A program made the translations under genes and the position numbers. Below the pieces are notes generated by a model. It was not told the DNA's origin. It worked only from the letters and a program-made list of their open reading frames with translations, and made no database searches. A DNA stretch of 64,000 nucleotides from Peptacetobacter hominis (GTDB lineage: Bacteria; Bacillota; Clostridia; Peptostreptococcales; Peptostreptococcaceae): NCBI RefSeq assembly GCF_006861675.1, contig NZ_SGJB01000008.1:1-64000 (forward strand), given 5' to 3'. Below, piece after piece: positions 54,897 to 64,000 of this stretch. Within the stretch, counting starts at the first letter, position 1; every line of letters begins with the position of its first letter.

Positions 54897-56576
54897 CTAA
54901 CACTCTCTTCTATTTGAAGTAAGCTGAATAATTTCCCTTGCATGTATAATTGTGGTATCTGTTATATTTTTACCTGATATAAGCCTTGCAATTTCATTTA
55001 TTCTATCCGGTTCATCAAGTTTTTCTATCGTTGTATATGTTCTCTGCTCATCATTTCTTTTTTCAATCAGATAATGACTATCTGCATTTGCTGCAATCTG
55101 AGGAAGATGAGTTATACATATAATCTGTTTTTTGTCTGCTATATCAGAAAGTTTTTCACCTACATTCTGTGCAGCAATACCACTTATGCCGGTATCTATT
55201 TCATCAAATACAAGAGTCTCTATATCGTCTGCATCAGCAATTATAGATTTGAATGCAAGCATAAATCTTGAAATTTCTCCGCCTGATGCCACTTTTGATA
55301 TAGGTTTCAGTTCTTCACCCAGGTTAAATGAAATCATAAACTCCACATTATCTGCACCATCATTTGAATACTGCTTTCTTTCAAACACTGTTTTCATTGT
55401 GACATTTTTCATATCCAATGAATTAAGCTCTTTTATAAGTTCATTTTCAAGATTTTCTGCAGCAGTCTTTCTTTTTTCAGTAAGAGCCTCAGCTTTTTTT
55501 TCAAGAACAGATTCTATTTCCTGAAGTTTTCCCTTAAGTTCTTCCCTTTTTTCATCTCTGTTAAGAATTTCAGACAATCTTTCAGAAATTCTATCATAAT
55601 ACAAAAATATATCTTTTTCTGTATTTCCATATTTTCTTCTTAGATTATTTATCTCATCTACTCTTGTTTCAAGCTGTTCCAGTTCATATGGTTCAAATTC
55701 AGTTTCTTCTCTGCAGTTTCTTATTTCAGAGGAAATATCCTGAAGTTCGTACATTATTCTTTCTGCTCTTTCATATATGGATGATATTTTTTCACTGTAC
55801 TGACTTACAGAAGATATTTCTGCTACAGCTCTTCCTGCAAGATCTATTGTATTTATATCACCCTCATGAAGTACACCGTATGCCGCACTAAGACTGTTAT
55901 ATATCTTTTCACTGTTTCTGAATATATCTCGCTTAGCTACAAGTTCGTCATACTCTCCTTCTTTAAGTGATGCGGCTTCTATTTCATTTATCTGGAATTT
56001 CAGAAGATCTATCTCTCTCTGTATCTCCATTTCATCTTTATTGTCATCAAGTTTCAGAAGTTCTCTTCTGACCTCGGTATATTTTTTATACACATCGGTA
56101 TACTCGGATTTCTCTTTTTCAACATCACCCGACATATCTACAAATCTCAGATGTGTTTCCGGTCGGAAAATAGCCTGATTGCTGTGCTGTCCATGTACAT
56201 CCACAAGAAGAGATGCTATTTCTTTGAGAAGCGAGAGTCTTATTGTTCTTCCATTTACTCTGGCTGTACTTTTTCCGTCCCGATATATTATTCTTGTTAT
56301 TACTATGTTTCCATCATCATATTCTATTTCATTTTCATCAAGGACAGACTTCAGCCTGTCTCCCTCTGAATAAAACACTGCCTCTACAACACCTTTTTCA
56401 GTTCCTCTCCTTAAAAAGGATTTATCATACTTGTTACCAAGGCACAATCCTAAAGCATCTATTATTATGGATTTACCGGATCCGGTTTCCCCTGTAAGTA
56501 TATTTAAACCTTTTTCAAGAGAGATTCTCAGTTCATCGATAAGAGCACAGTTTTTCATATAAAGTTCGAGAATCAC
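54897..56576 (-). CDS. recN: DNA repair protein RecN
   Basis: SMC-like ATPase that acts early in double-strand break repair. Walker A is GETGSGKSIIIDALG and the signature region SKVASGGEISRFMLAFK precedes Walker B TLVFDEIDTGISG. The shorter coiled coil and total of 559 residues are typical of RecN. In B. subtilis ahrC lies upstream and spoIVB-spo0A downstream; here tlyA directly precedes it by 22 bp and steA follows. Confidence 0.97.
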   Translation of the reverse strand: MILELYMKNCALIDELRISLEKGLNILTGETGSGKSIIIDALGLCLGNKYDKSFLRRGTEKGVVEAVFYSEGDRLKSVLDENEIEYDDGNIVITRIIYRDGKSTARVNGRTIRLSLLKEIASLLVDVHGQHSNQAIFRPETHLRFVDMSGDVEKEKSEYTDVYKKYTEVRRELLKLDDNKDEMEIQREIDLLKFQINEIEAASLKEGEYDELVAKRDIFRNSEKIYNSLSAAYGVLHEGDINTIDLAGRAVAEISSVSQYSEKISSIYERAERIMYELQDISSEIRNCREETEFEPYELEQLETRVDEINNLRRKYGNTEKDIFLYYDRISERLSEILNRDEKREELKGKLQEIESVLEKKAEALTEKRKTAAENLENELIKELNSLDMKNVTMKTVFERKQYSNDGADNVEFMISFNLGEELKPISKVASGGEISRFMLAFKSIIADADDIETLVFDEIDTGISGIAAQNVGEKLSDIADKKQIICITHLPQIAANADSHYLIEKRNDEQRTYTTIEKLDEPDRINEIARLISGKNITDTTIIHAREIIQLTSNRREC

Positions 56577-56598
56577 CTGAAATCCCCCTTTTTAAAAT

Positions 56599-57411
56599 CT
56601 ATACGCTCATTTTATGAGACTCTTCCACTATTTTTCTTATTTCTTCAGAGTATGCTTCTCTGTCTATTTCAAATCCTTCATTTGATGTATTAAGATGTAT
56701 AAGATACTCGATATTTCCCTCTGGTCCTTTTATAGGTGAGAAATCAAGATTTCTTATAGCAAATCCGTTTTCAAGTGCAAAATCAGAAATCATTTCTATT
56801 ACTTCTATGTGAGTTGAAAGTTCTCTTACAACACCTTTTTTACCTACTTTTTCTCTTCCCGCCTCAAACTGAGGTTTTATAAGTGCAACAATATTTCCTC
56901 CGTTTTTCAGAAGATTTTTTGCAACCGGAAGAACCAGTTTAAGAGATATAAAAGATACATCTATTGATGCAAAATCCGGTTCTTCTCCCAGATCTTCCGG
57001 CTTTACATTTCTTATATTTGTTCTTTCCATACATACAACTCTATCATCACTTCTAAGCTTCCATGCAAGCTGCCCGTAACCTACATCTATTGAAAATACT
57101 TTTTTTGCACCATTCTGAAGCATACAGTCAGTAAATCCACCTGTTGATGCTCCTATATCCATACACACTGCATTCTCAAGAGATAAATCAAATTTTTTCA
57201 TCGCCTTTTCAAGCTTTAATCCACCTCTACTCACATATGGTATTGGATTTCCTTTTACTTCTATAGATGCTCCATCCTTAATTTCTGTTCCCGGCTTGTC
57301 ACATCTCTGATTATCAACAAACACAAGTCCAGCCATTATGGCTTTCTTCGCTCTTTCTCTACTTTCAAAATAGCCCTCTTCAACAAGAAGGACATCTATT
57401 CTCTTTTTCAT
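56599..57411 (-). CDS. tlyA: TlyA family rRNA methyltransferase
   Basis: 2'-O-ribose methyltransferase-like protein with an S4 RNA-binding domain (residues 1-60: RIDVLLVEEGYFESRERAKK) and an FtsJ-type catalytic domain with SAM loop CMDIGASTGGFTDCML and DFASIDVSFISLK. Related proteins in mycobacteria methylate 16S and 23S rRNA. The frame opens at 57429, but ATG 57411 has AAAGGA upstream (270 residues). It lies between dxs and recN, as in B. subtilis (yqxC). Confidence 0.93.
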   Translation of the reverse strand: MKKRIDVLLVEEGYFESRERAKKAIMAGLVFVDNQRCDKPGTEIKDGASIEVKGNPIPYVSRGGLKLEKAMKKFDLSLENAVCMDIGASTGGFTDCMLQNGAKKVFSIDVGYGQLAWKLRSDDRVVCMERTNIRNVKPEDLGEEPDFASIDVSFISLKLVLPVAKNLLKNGGNIVALIKPQFEAGREKVGKKGVVRELSTHIEVIEMISDFALENGFAIRNLDFSPIKGPEGNIEYLIHLNTSNEGFEIDREAYSEEIRKIVEESHKMSV

Positions 57412-57451
57412 ATATATTCCTTTCCACAAAATTTATTTTTATTCAATTATA

Positions 57452-59323
57452 CTATCTATCTTTTTTTAATATGCTCAATATTTTTTCAGCAATTTTATCA
57501 GAAGATATCCCAGCTACTTTCTGAAGTATATCACAGCTTCCCTGATGTATAAAAACTTCTGGAAGTCCTATATTTACTATTCTTTTCTGTATTCCTTTTT
57601 CAGACGCATACTGAAGTATTCTATTTCCAAATCCACCGGATACTATATTATTTTCTACAGTCACAACAGTATCAAACTTTTCAAATACATAATCAATCAT
57701 TTTTTCATCCAAAGGTTTTAGAAATCTGGCATTTATTACTTCGACATCTATACTATCTTCAGATAAAATCTCTGCTGCTTCAATTGAATTTCCAACCATA
57801 TCTCCTATAGCGATAATAGCCATATCTTTTCCTTTTTTTATAATTTCAGATTTTCCAATTTCAAGCTTTCCATATTCTCCTGTTTTTAGATAATATGCAT
57901 TTCCCCTTGGATATCTGATTGCAGAAGGTCCATCTATTTCAGATGAAAGTTCCATCATATTCATAAGTTCTTCTGTATCTTTCGGTGCCATAACAGTTAT
58001 TCCCGGTATCATATTCAGATACGAAAGGTCAAACGCTCCATGATGTGTCTCACCGTCATTTCCGACAAGTCCTGCTCTATCTATAAGAAAAGTTACATTT
58101 TTGCCGGTTATACATACATCGTGCACAATCTGGTCATATGCTCTCTGCAGGAATGAAGAATATACTGCAAAGTATGGTTTCATGCCGTTTTTTGCAAGTC
58201 CTGTGGCAAAAGATACTGCATGCTGCTCAGCTATTCCAACATCAAAGTATCTTTCCGGATATTTTTCTCCAAATATATTCATTCCTGTTCCTGAAGGCAT
58301 AGCAGCTGTTATAGCCGTTATTCTTTTATCTTTATCTGCCATTTCAGTAAGTTTCCTTCCAACCGCTGCTGAAATAGTATCTGACGATGTCTTTTTCACA
58401 CCATCTCTTATATCAAATGAAGATACACCATGATAAAGATCCGGATGTGCCTCTGCATCTCTATACCCTTTTCCTTTTTTTGTTATTACATGTAGAAGGG
58501 TCGGTCCTTTTCTTTTTGATGCATTTTTAAGACAGGCCTCAAGATCTGCTATATTATGTCCATCAATAGGACCATAATATTTTACGCCAAGAGAATCAAA
58601 AAAAGCACATTCCTGTGGTACAAAACTGTACATTATACTATCTGTAATTTTTGATGCAGTTTTTGAAATCATATTTCCCGCATTTGTTATATTGAGGAAT
58701 TTATCTACCTCACCTTTCACTTTATGAACCCTTGAATCTCTTATAAGTCCTGACATATACGTAGACATTCCGCCTACATTTTTATCTATAGACATTTCAT
58801 TGTCATTAAGTATTACAATCATGTCTTTTTTTATATATCCAAGATGATTAAGAGCTTCCATAGCCATACCACCTGTTATTGAGCCATCGCCGATAACCGC
58901 TATAACGGCACCATCTTCACCCTTTATATCCCTTGCGCATGCAAGACCAAGAGCGGTAGATATCGAAGTGGAACTATGTCCTGTATCTATAATATCATGT
59001 ACACTTTCCTTCTCCTTTGGAAATCCGCTTAGACCATTATACTGTCTAAGTGTGTCAAATTTTTCTTTTCTTCCAGTTATAATTTTATGTACATATGCCT
59101 GATGTCCAACATCCCATACAATTTTATCCTTTGGGCTGTCAAATACTCTATGAAGAGCTATTGTAAGCTCAACTACACCAAGATTTGAAGCCAGATGTCC
59201 ACCTGTTTTTGATACTGATTTTACAAGAAATTTTCTTATATCCTTTGCAAGCCCATCAAGTTCTTCCGGTTTCATGGACTTGATATCTTCAGGTGAATTT
59301 ATCCTATCAAGGTATCTATACAT
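57452..59323 (-). CDS. dxs: 1-deoxy-D-xylulose-5-phosphate synthase
   Basis: Thiamin-diphosphate enzyme that joins pyruvate and glyceraldehyde 3-phosphate in the first step of the MEP isoprenoid pathway. ThDP-binding [34 protein letters not shown], and the second-domain [18 protein letters not shown] and [12 protein letters not shown] are conserved. A transketolase C-terminal domain completes 623 residues. ATG 59323 is chosen with GGGGG upstream over the longer frame to 59341. It shares a transcript with ispA, the later prenyl synthase. Confidence 0.97.
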   Translation of the reverse strand: MYRYLDRINSPEDIKSMKPEELDGLAKDIRKFLVKSVSKTGGHLASNLGVVELTIALHRVFDSPKDKIVWDVGHQAYVHKIITGRKEKFDTLRQYNGLSGFPKEKESVHDIIDTGHSSTSISTALGLACARDIKGEDGAVIAVIGDGSITGGMAMEALNHLGYIKKDMIVILNDNEMSIDKNVGGMSTYMSGLIRDSRVHKVKGEVDKFLNITNAGNMISKTASKITDSIMYSFVPQECAFFDSLGVKYYGPIDGHNIADLEACLKNASKRKGPTLLHVITKKGKGYRDAEAHPDLYHGVSSFDIRDGVKKTSSDTISAAVGRKLTEMADKDKRITAITAAMPSGTGMNIFGEKYPERYFDVGIAEQHAVSFATGLAKNGMKPYFAVYSSFLQRAYDQIVHDVCITGKNVTFLIDRAGLVGNDGETHHGAFDLSYLNMIPGITVMAPKDTEELMNMMELSSEIDGPSAIRYPRGNAYYLKTGEYGKLEIGKSEIIKKGKDMAIIAIGDMVGNSIEAAEILSEDSIDVEVINARFLKPLDEKMIDYVFEKFDTVVTVENNIVSGGFGNRILQYASEKGIQKRIVNIGLPEVFIHQGSCDILQKVAGISSDKIAEKILSILKKDR

Positions 59324-59346
59324 TTTGTTGCCCCCAATCACATAAA

Positions 59347-59793
59347 CTAAAGCATAAACATAAGTGCTATGACTATTCCTAGAATTGCACCACCGAGAAC
59401 CTCAAAAGGAGTATGTCCTATCAGTTCCTTCAGTTCCTCATTTTTTATATGTTTTCCATGCTGAATATCATTAAGCATCTGATTAAGTATAGCTGCCTGT
59501 TTTCCAACCGCTCTTCTTACACCTGTAGCATCATACATAACTATAAGTGCAAAAACAAGAGATATTGCAAAGTTTGTAGAGTCAAACCCTTCAACTATAC
59601 CTACTATGGTTGAAAGACTTGCCACAAATGATGTATGTGAACTCGGCATTCCACCTGATGTTGTTATTCTTTTCAAATCAACAAGCTTGTCTCCTGTGAA
59701 TATTTTTATAACCTGAGCTATAAAACATGCAAATATACTTATAAGAAGTGCTTTATTATTGATAAATTCTATAAGATATTCCATTATAAACAC
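59347..59793 (-). CDS. Divergent PAP2 family membrane protein (YuiD-like)
   Basis: Small membrane protein of 148 residues with three to four hydrophobic segments. The phosphatase-like motif [19 protein letters not shown] (residues about 47-65) is the divergent PAP2 signature, with [13 protein letters not shown] and [15 protein letters not shown] further on. Members may act on polyprenyl diphosphates. Its position between ispA and dxs fits isoprenoid lipid metabolism, which is inference from context. Confidence 0.88.
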   Translation of the reverse strand: MFIMEYLIEFINNKALLISIFACFIAQVIKIFTGDKLVDLKRITTSGGMPSSHTSFVASLSTIVGIVEGFDSTNFAISLVFALIVMYDATGVRRAVGKQAAILNQMLNDIQHGKHIKNEELKELIGHTPFEVLGGAILGIVIALMFML

Positions 59794-59805
59794 ATCCCCT
59801 CAGAT

Positions 59806-60693
59806 TTAATGATCTCTAGATATTATATAATCTGCAAGACCAAAAAGAAATTCTGTTTCATCTGTTATTTCTGCTATTGAAGATTTTGCTTTTTCTATAA
59901 GTTCTTCTGCTTTTTTTCTTGATTCTTCAAGTCCTATAAGAGATGGATATGTCGATTTATGATTCTCTATGTCACTTCCAACAGGTTTTCCTATTACAGA
60001 CTCATCTCCTACTATATCAAGTATATCGTCCACTATCTGAAAAGCAAGCCCTATATTTTCAGCGTATTCAGTTATACATTCAATTTTTCTTTCATCCGCA
60101 CCTGCAATCTGTGCTCCTGCTCTCATACATCCTACCATCATTGCAGCTGTCTTGTTTCTATGTATATACTCAAGTTTTTCCATAGGAATTGAGATATTTT
60201 CACTCTGAACATCAACTACCTGTCCACCTATCATTCCATATATACCTGCACCCTCTGCTATTTCATTTATGGCTTTAAGATATCTTTCGGGATTTTCTTT
60301 TCCTATAGATGTCTTAAGCATTGTTTCAAATGCATAGTTAAGAAGAGCATCCCCTGCAAGTATGGCCATTGCTTCTCCAAATACTTTATGGTTTGTCGCT
60401 CTACCTCTTCTTAAATCATCATTGTCAAGTGCCGGAAGATCATCGTGTATAAGCGAATATGTATGTATCATTTCTATTGCAGCTGCAAAAGGCTCTGCAT
60501 CTTTTACATTACCGCCAGCTATTGCACATGCTTCAAGAGTAAGAATCGGTCTTAATCTTTTACCTCCTGAATTAAGGCTATAATTCATAGCCTCCATTAT
60601 TGTTTTCTGATAACCTTCTTCTTTAGGCATATATTTTTTTAGTATTTCTTCTGCATATACAGCCTTTTTCTTTAGTTCAGATTTAAACTCCAT
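59806..60693 (-). CDS. ispA: Farnesyl/geranyl diphosphate synthase
   Basis: Short-chain prenyl transferase that condenses isopentenyl diphosphate with allylic diphosphates. The first aspartate-rich motif is HDDLPALDNDDLRRG and the second is QIVDDILDIVGD. GGKRLRPILTLEACAI and THKVFGEAMAILAGDALLNYAF-type segments (here NHKVFGEAMAILAGDALL) are also present. The length is 295 residues. It follows xseB by 21 bp in the usual xseA-xseB-ispA order. Confidence 0.95.
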   Translation of the reverse strand: MEFKSELKKKAVYAEEILKKYMPKEEGYQKTIMEAMNYSLNSGGKRLRPILTLEACAIAGGNVKDAEPFAAAIEMIHTYSLIHDDLPALDNDDLRRGRATNHKVFGEAMAILAGDALLNYAFETMLKTSIGKENPERYLKAINEIAEGAGIYGMIGGQVVDVQSENISIPMEKLEYIHRNKTAAMMVGCMRAGAQIAGADERKIECITEYAENIGLAFQIVDDILDIVGDESVIGKPVGSDIENHKSTYPSLIGLEESRKKAEELIEKAKSSIAEITDETEFLFGLADYIISRDH

Positions 60694-60714
60694 AACAGTT
60701 CCTCCAAAATATTA

Positions 60715-60939
60715 TTATTTGTTCTCTATATTAAAATCTTCCTCTATTCCCTCTTCATTAAATTTCTTTATTTTAAGCTCAGCCTCATTCAAAAGCATAT
60801 TGCACCTTCTATAAAGTGCAATTCCTTCTTCATACATTTCAAGAGCTTTATCAAGACCTGTATTTCTGTCTTCAAGTGCTCTTAAAATATTTTCAAGCTC
60901 CAAATAGGCTTCTTCATAGCTCATTTTATCTATGTCCAT
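60715..60939 (-). CDS. xseB: Exodeoxyribonuclease VII small subunit
   Basis: Helical 74-residue subunit that activates XseA for degradation of single-stranded DNA. The pattern [18 protein letters not shown], then [19 protein letters not shown], is the family signature. The start codon overlaps the xseA stop by one base, indicating coupled translation; GAGGTG precedes it. Confidence 0.95.
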   Translation of the reverse strand: MDIDKMSYEEAYLELENILRALEDRNTGLDKALEMYEEGIALYRRCNMLLNEAELKIKKFNEEGIEEDFNIENK

Positions 60940-62285
60940 TATTTCACCTCTCTGTTTAAAGATACAGACTCAACTGTACAGTCTGCTTCCCCATCTTTCA
61001 TTATAACACTTATTCTGTCACCGCGTACTATATCCTCTACAGAATTTATGTTATCGCCATCTTTTTTCACTATGCTGAAACCTCTATCCATTGTTGCAAG
61101 GGGGCTCAGACTATGAAATACGCTTCCTGTTTTTTCTAGTTTTGTTTTTTTATAATCTATGTAATTTTCAAATGTTGAAACAAGTTCACTATAAATGTTA
61201 TCTGTTTTATTTTTCTTTTCTCTTATTATATTCTGATTTATGGCGGTATTTATTTTTTCTGATATATCGTTACTTTTATGTCTCTCAATATCCAGTTTTG
61301 ATGAAACCGACATTCTTATTTTCCCGGATATATTATCCAGCTCTGATCTTGAAAGATATATCACTCCATCTTTTACTCCGGATATTATTCTTTTTTTCAT
61401 ATTTTCTATATTACTTTTGTTAAACTTTATTATCGTACCAATCTCATCAGATAATTTTTTACCCGAATTATCAAGTCTATATATCAACTCATCCATACTT
61501 GGAGTTGCGATTTCTGCTGCTGCAGATGGAGTTGGAGCTCTCATATCGGATACAAAATCGCATATTGTATAGTCTATTTCATGGCCTACAGCTGATATTA
61601 TAGGTATCTCTGAGGCAAATACCGCTCTTGCAACTACTTCCTCATTAAATGACCATAATTCCTCTATTGATCCACCGCCTCTTCCTACAATTATTGTATC
61701 CACATTCTTCATTCTGTTGAAAAATTCTATTCCTTTCACAATTTCAACTGCAGATTTATCTCCCTGCACAGATACAGGATATAATTTTATACCTATTTTA
61801 GGGTATCTTCTTTTTACAACATTTATTATATCTCTTATAACCGCACCTGTTTCGGATGTTACAACGCCTATATTATGCGGCATTTTAGGAATAGGTTTTT
61901 TAAACCTATCATCAAATAACCCTTCTTTGTAAAGTTTTTTCTTAAGTTTTTCAAACTCGGCATGAAGGTCTCCAATACCTTCTTTTTCTATCTTTTTTAT
62001 ATAAAGCTGATATGAACCGTCTTTTTCATATACAGATATTCTTCCTGAAGCAGTTATCTTCATTCCATCTTCAAGTTCCATTTTTCTATCATAGTCGCTA
62101 CTGAATATTACACACTTCAGCTTTGAATTTTCATCTTTTAGAGTCAGATACACATGACCGCTTTTATTTGGTCTGAAATTAGATATTTCACCTTTTACTC
62201 TTATATTGTAAAGCAGCGGATCAGATGAAATCACTTTTTTCATATATGAATTTATTTCGCTTATTTCGAGTGCCCTTAATTTCAT
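60939..62285 (-). CDS. xseA: Exodeoxyribonuclease VII large subunit
   Basis: Catalytic subunit of ExoVII. The N-terminal OB fold has [20 protein letters not shown]. The nuclease domain includes [33 protein letters not shown] and [20 protein letters not shown], and then [11 protein letters not shown]. The helical C-terminal arm is long. The frame opens at 62327, but GGAGG lies seven bases before ATG 62285 (448 residues), which removes an apparent overlap with the upstream gene. Confidence 0.96.
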   Translation of the reverse strand: MKLRALEISEINSYMKKVISSDPLLYNIRVKGEISNFRPNKSGHVYLTLKDENSKLKCVIFSSDYDRKMELEDGMKITASGRISVYEKDGSYQLYIKKIEKEGIGDLHAEFEKLKKKLYKEGLFDDRFKKPIPKMPHNIGVVTSETGAVIRDIINVVKRRYPKIGIKLYPVSVQGDKSAVEIVKGIEFFNRMKNVDTIIVGRGGGSIEELWSFNEEVVARAVFASEIPIISAVGHEIDYTICDFVSDMRAPTPSAAAEIATPSMDELIYRLDNSGKKLSDEIGTIIKFNKSNIENMKKRIISGVKDGVIYLSRSELDNISGKIRMSVSSKLDIERHKSNDISEKINTAINQNIIREKKNKTDNIYSELVSTFENYIDYKKTKLEKTGSVFHSLSPLATMDRGFSIVKKDGDNINSVEDIVRGDRISVIMKDGEADCTVESVSLNREVK

Positions 62286-62287
62286 CT

Positions 62288-63250
62288 TTAATCCTCCAAA
62301 TATTTTTCTAATCCTATTATAGCACACCCAACTGCATTATCTGATGAATATTGAGGTTCTCCAAATATGGTTTTAACACCTTTTTTGTTTAATCTATATG
62401 AAAGATTTTTTCTTATATATCGGCTTGAGGCAACTCCTCCCGCAAAAAGTATTTCATAAATATCATACTTATCGCAAAGATATACAAGTGCTTTTTCAAG
62501 AGATTTTATCGATGCGTTCATTACAGCCTTTGCAGTATATCCTACACTTTCTCCATTCTCTATAAGTTTCATTGCCTGATTTTCCAGTCCTGAAATATTC
62601 ATGTATCCATCCTTTACAGATGTTTTTAGGCCGCTTTTTATTTCTCCACTATAGTTGATAGCCTCTTTGTCTATATAAGCCCCTGCAGGAAATCTGTACC
62701 CAAGCTTTACACCTACTCTATCTATGAGCTGCCCTATACTTATATCCTTTGTTCCGCCGATAATTTCTACTCTATATCCAAATCCGTTCTTTTCAGTAAG
62801 TAAAATTTCCATTGTTCCACCAGACATATGCACTGATATGAACTTTTCTTCTGTTATTCCTTCTGTTTTATAAAGTGCAGCCTTTATATGATTTTCCTGA
62901 TGTGTTGTAGTATATACCGGATATCCTCCTGAAGCTGAATTCAACTTTGCAAAACTGTGTCCAACCGAGAACACAGGCATGTATGACTCCTCTACTGGTC
63001 TCGGCTTTTCCGATGCACATATTGCACAGACATTATATCCATCAAGTTTTTCCTTTATTTTATCCGACATAACCCCTATATTTTTTATATGCTGAAAAAC
63101 TGCCTCACTCTGTCTTAGACCTATACTGTTTTCATTCACTGAAAGCATTGTCTTTTCATTGAATATAATATCTCCATTTAAAGATATAGCTGCTATAGAC
63201 GTTGTATAGCAGCTTGTATCGATTCCTATTATTATATTATTTTCTGTCAT
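62288..63250 (-). CDS. TsaD/Kae1-like paralog
   Basis: ASKHA-fold protein of 320 residues related to TsaD, the threonylcarbamoyl transferase for t6A tRNA. It keeps the metal-binding HxxxH (H117 and H121 in THQENH), the nucleotide loop HMSGGTMEILL, and LFAGGVASSRYIRKNL with SSDNAVGCA at the end. The N-terminus IIIGIDTSCYTTSIAAI is typical. Sequence around the sites differs from canonical TsaD. Such second copies occur in Clostridia next to nusB, at the place of folD in B. subtilis, so it is probably not the main TsaD. Its specific role is unknown. Confidence 0.85.
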   Translation of the reverse strand: MTENNIIIGIDTSCYTTSIAAISLNGDIIFNEKTMLSVNENSIGLRQSEAVFQHIKNIGVMSDKIKEKLDGYNVCAICASEKPRPVEESYMPVFSVGHSFAKLNSASGGYPVYTTTHQENHIKAALYKTEGITEEKFISVHMSGGTMEILLTEKNGFGYRVEIIGGTKDISIGQLIDRVGVKLGYRFPAGAYIDKEAINYSGEIKSGLKTSVKDGYMNISGLENQAMKLIENGESVGYTAKAVMNASIKSLEKALVYLCDKYDIYEILFAGGVASSRYIRKNLSYRLNKKGVKTIFGEPQYSSDNAVGCAIIGLEKYLED

Positions 63251-63743
63251 TCAGATAACTTCCAAGTATACCGTTTATGAATTTTGGAGATTTATCATCA
63301 CAGTAAAGCTTAGCCATTTCAACAGCCTCATTTACAGAAGCCTTGTCAGGGATGGCATCCATATATGTTATTTCAGCAACAGCAACTCTAAGTATGGCAA
63401 CATCAACTTTTGGCATTGTGTCTGTAGACCAGTTGTTTGCATATCTGTTTATAACAGCATCTATTTCCTCTGAGTTTTCTTCGTATTCATTGCATAAATC
63501 TCTTATATATACCTTATCAAGGCAGTCTTCAAATGCTGGTGACTCCTCGTGAGCATCAGCAGATTCTGAATTCTGAAGTTTAAGCTCTTCAAATCTGTTT
63601 ATTATAAATTCTTCATTATCCTTCATAAACTCCTCAGCTTTTTCAAAAAGAGAAGTTCTTTCTTCTTTAAGAACATCCAGACAATAGAAAAATTTCATCA
63701 TATATTCTCTGGAAGTTACCTTTTTTATCATAGAAACCTTCAT
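63237..63743 (-). CDS. nusB: Transcription antitermination factor NusB
   Basis: Helical RNA-binding factor for rRNA antitermination with NusE. SREYMMKFFYCLDVL, TDTMPKVDVAILRVAVAEI and SVNEAVEMAKLYCDDKSPKFINGILG are the conserved blocks. The frame opens at 63761, but GGAGGG precedes ATG 63743 (168 residues). Its stop overlaps the TsaD-like start by 14 bp. The asp23-nusB order matches yqhY-nusB of B. subtilis. Confidence 0.94.
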   Translation of the reverse strand: MKVSMIKKVTSREYMMKFFYCLDVLKEERTSLFEKAEEFMKDNEEFIINRFEELKLQNSESADAHEESPAFEDCLDKVYIRDLCNEYEENSEEIDAVINRYANNWSTDTMPKVDVAILRVAVAEITYMDAIPDKASVNEAVEMAKLYCDDKSPKFINGILGSYLNDRK

Positions 63744-63771
63744 AAATACCCTCCTGTACATTATTTAAAAA

Positions 63772-63791
63772 CCCTCTGAATAATCAGAGGG
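63772..63791 (-). terminator. Terminator of the asp23 family gene
   Basis: CCCTCTGA (63772-63779) pairs with TCAGAGGG (63784-63791) around a four-base loop. TTTTTAAAT follows on the minus strand. Confidence 0.85.
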
Positions 63792-63797
63792 CCCGTA

Positions 63798-64000
63798 TTA
63801 GTTTTTCTTTTCCTCTTTTTCTTTTTTAAAGCTTACACCCTGAACATGAACATTTACCTGAGATACTTCAAGTCCAGTCATATTCTCAACTGCATTTTTT
63901 ACATTTTCCTGTACCTTGAATGCTATATCCGGTATTGAAACTCCGAATTTTACTACAAGCATTATATCAAGTGTTACAAGTTCATCTTCTATAAGTATTT
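63798..64000 (-). CDS. Asp23/Gls24 family envelope stress protein (3' part)
   Basis: Only the last 66 or so residues are in the window; the 5' end lies beyond 64000. The visible sequence includes VKFGVSIPDIAFKVQENVKN and GLEVSQVNVHVQGV, the family's typical ending, and a lysine/glutamate-rich tail. Asp23 proteins are linked to alkaline or cell-envelope stress. It is the YqhY homolog by position in front of nusB, where YqhY affects lipid metabolism in B. subtilis. Confidence 0.88.
   Translation of the reverse strand, partial: ILIEDELVTLDIMLVVKFGVSIPDIAFKVQENVKNAVENMTGLEVSQVNVHVQGVSFKKEKEEKKN

Overview
This 64 kb window is a low-GC, housekeeping-rich chromosomal segment. Fifty-five of the 56 protein genes called lie on the minus strand, so transcription runs from high to low coordinates. 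Gene content and order (asp23-nusB-xseA-xseB-ispA-dxs-tlyA-recN; eno; aroE-pilins-efp-rnc-smc-ftsY-ylxM-ffh-rpsP; trmD-rplS-rbgA; topA-codY; isc-mnmA-alaS-ireB-ruvX-fur) indicate a Firmicute of the class Clostridia. The closest fit I can recall is the family Peptostreptococcaceae, for example the acidic zinc-ribbon gene between efp and rnc and the pilin cluster between aroE and efp, as in Clostridioides difficile. The positions that hold ahrC/argR, spoIVB and spo0A in Bacillus subtilis (around recN) are empty here. This points to an asporogenous amino-acid fermenter of the Peptostreptococcus type. No rRNA, tRNA, CRISPR array, transposase or prophage was seen.

Layout in the direction of transcription. 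64.0-54.9 kb: asp23 family (partial), nusB, a TsaD-like paralog, xseA, xseB, ispA, a divergent PAP2 protein, dxs, tlyA and recN. 54.7-49.1 kb: an envelope cluster of steA, steB, a family 2 glycosyltransferase, a MraY/WecA-like phosphoglycosyltransferase, a DUF3866 protein, and a tyrosine recombinase that has lost key catalytic residues. 48.9-45.8 kb: mltG, trmR and trhP (murein release and tRNA wobble uridine modification). 45.6-41.9 kb: eno, ahpC and a domain-swapped AhpF-like reductase behind a structured leader. 41.8-35.7 kb: aroE, four pilin-like genes, efp, the acidic zinc-ribbon protein, rnc and a radical SAM protein. 35.6-25.6 kb: smc, ftsY, ylxM, ffh, rpsP, khpA, rimM, trmD, rplS and rbgA (SRP and ribosome assembly).

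25.2-20.6 kb: three tandem brnQ branched-chain amino-acid transporter genes sit between rbgA and rnhB, which are neighbours in B. subtilis. Each has a strong promoter and two have a good CodY-box candidate close by; codY itself lies about 9 kb downstream. 20.5-10.4 kb: rnhB, an FMN-dependent dehydrogenase facing the only plus-strand gene (a flavin reductase), yraN, yifB/comM, dprA, topA, codY and rarA. 10.3-7.0 kb: iscR, iscS, iscU and mnmA behind a promoter overlapped by an IscR-type operator. 6.9-0.1 kb: a T-box leader, alaS, ireB, a large unrecognised membrane protein, ruvX, a DUF1292 protein and fur.

The most unusual items are the catalytically degenerate Xer-like recombinase, the structured leader of the eno-ahpC-reductase operon, the inverted AhpF architecture, the unresolved start of the first pilin-like gene, the brnQ triplet with CodY boxes, and the palindrome over the ylxM start site. 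I did not find a clearly new multi-gene defence or mobile system. Many annotated starts were moved to internal codons preceded by a Shine-Dalgarno sequence. Database searches were not possible, so family names rest on motif recognition.
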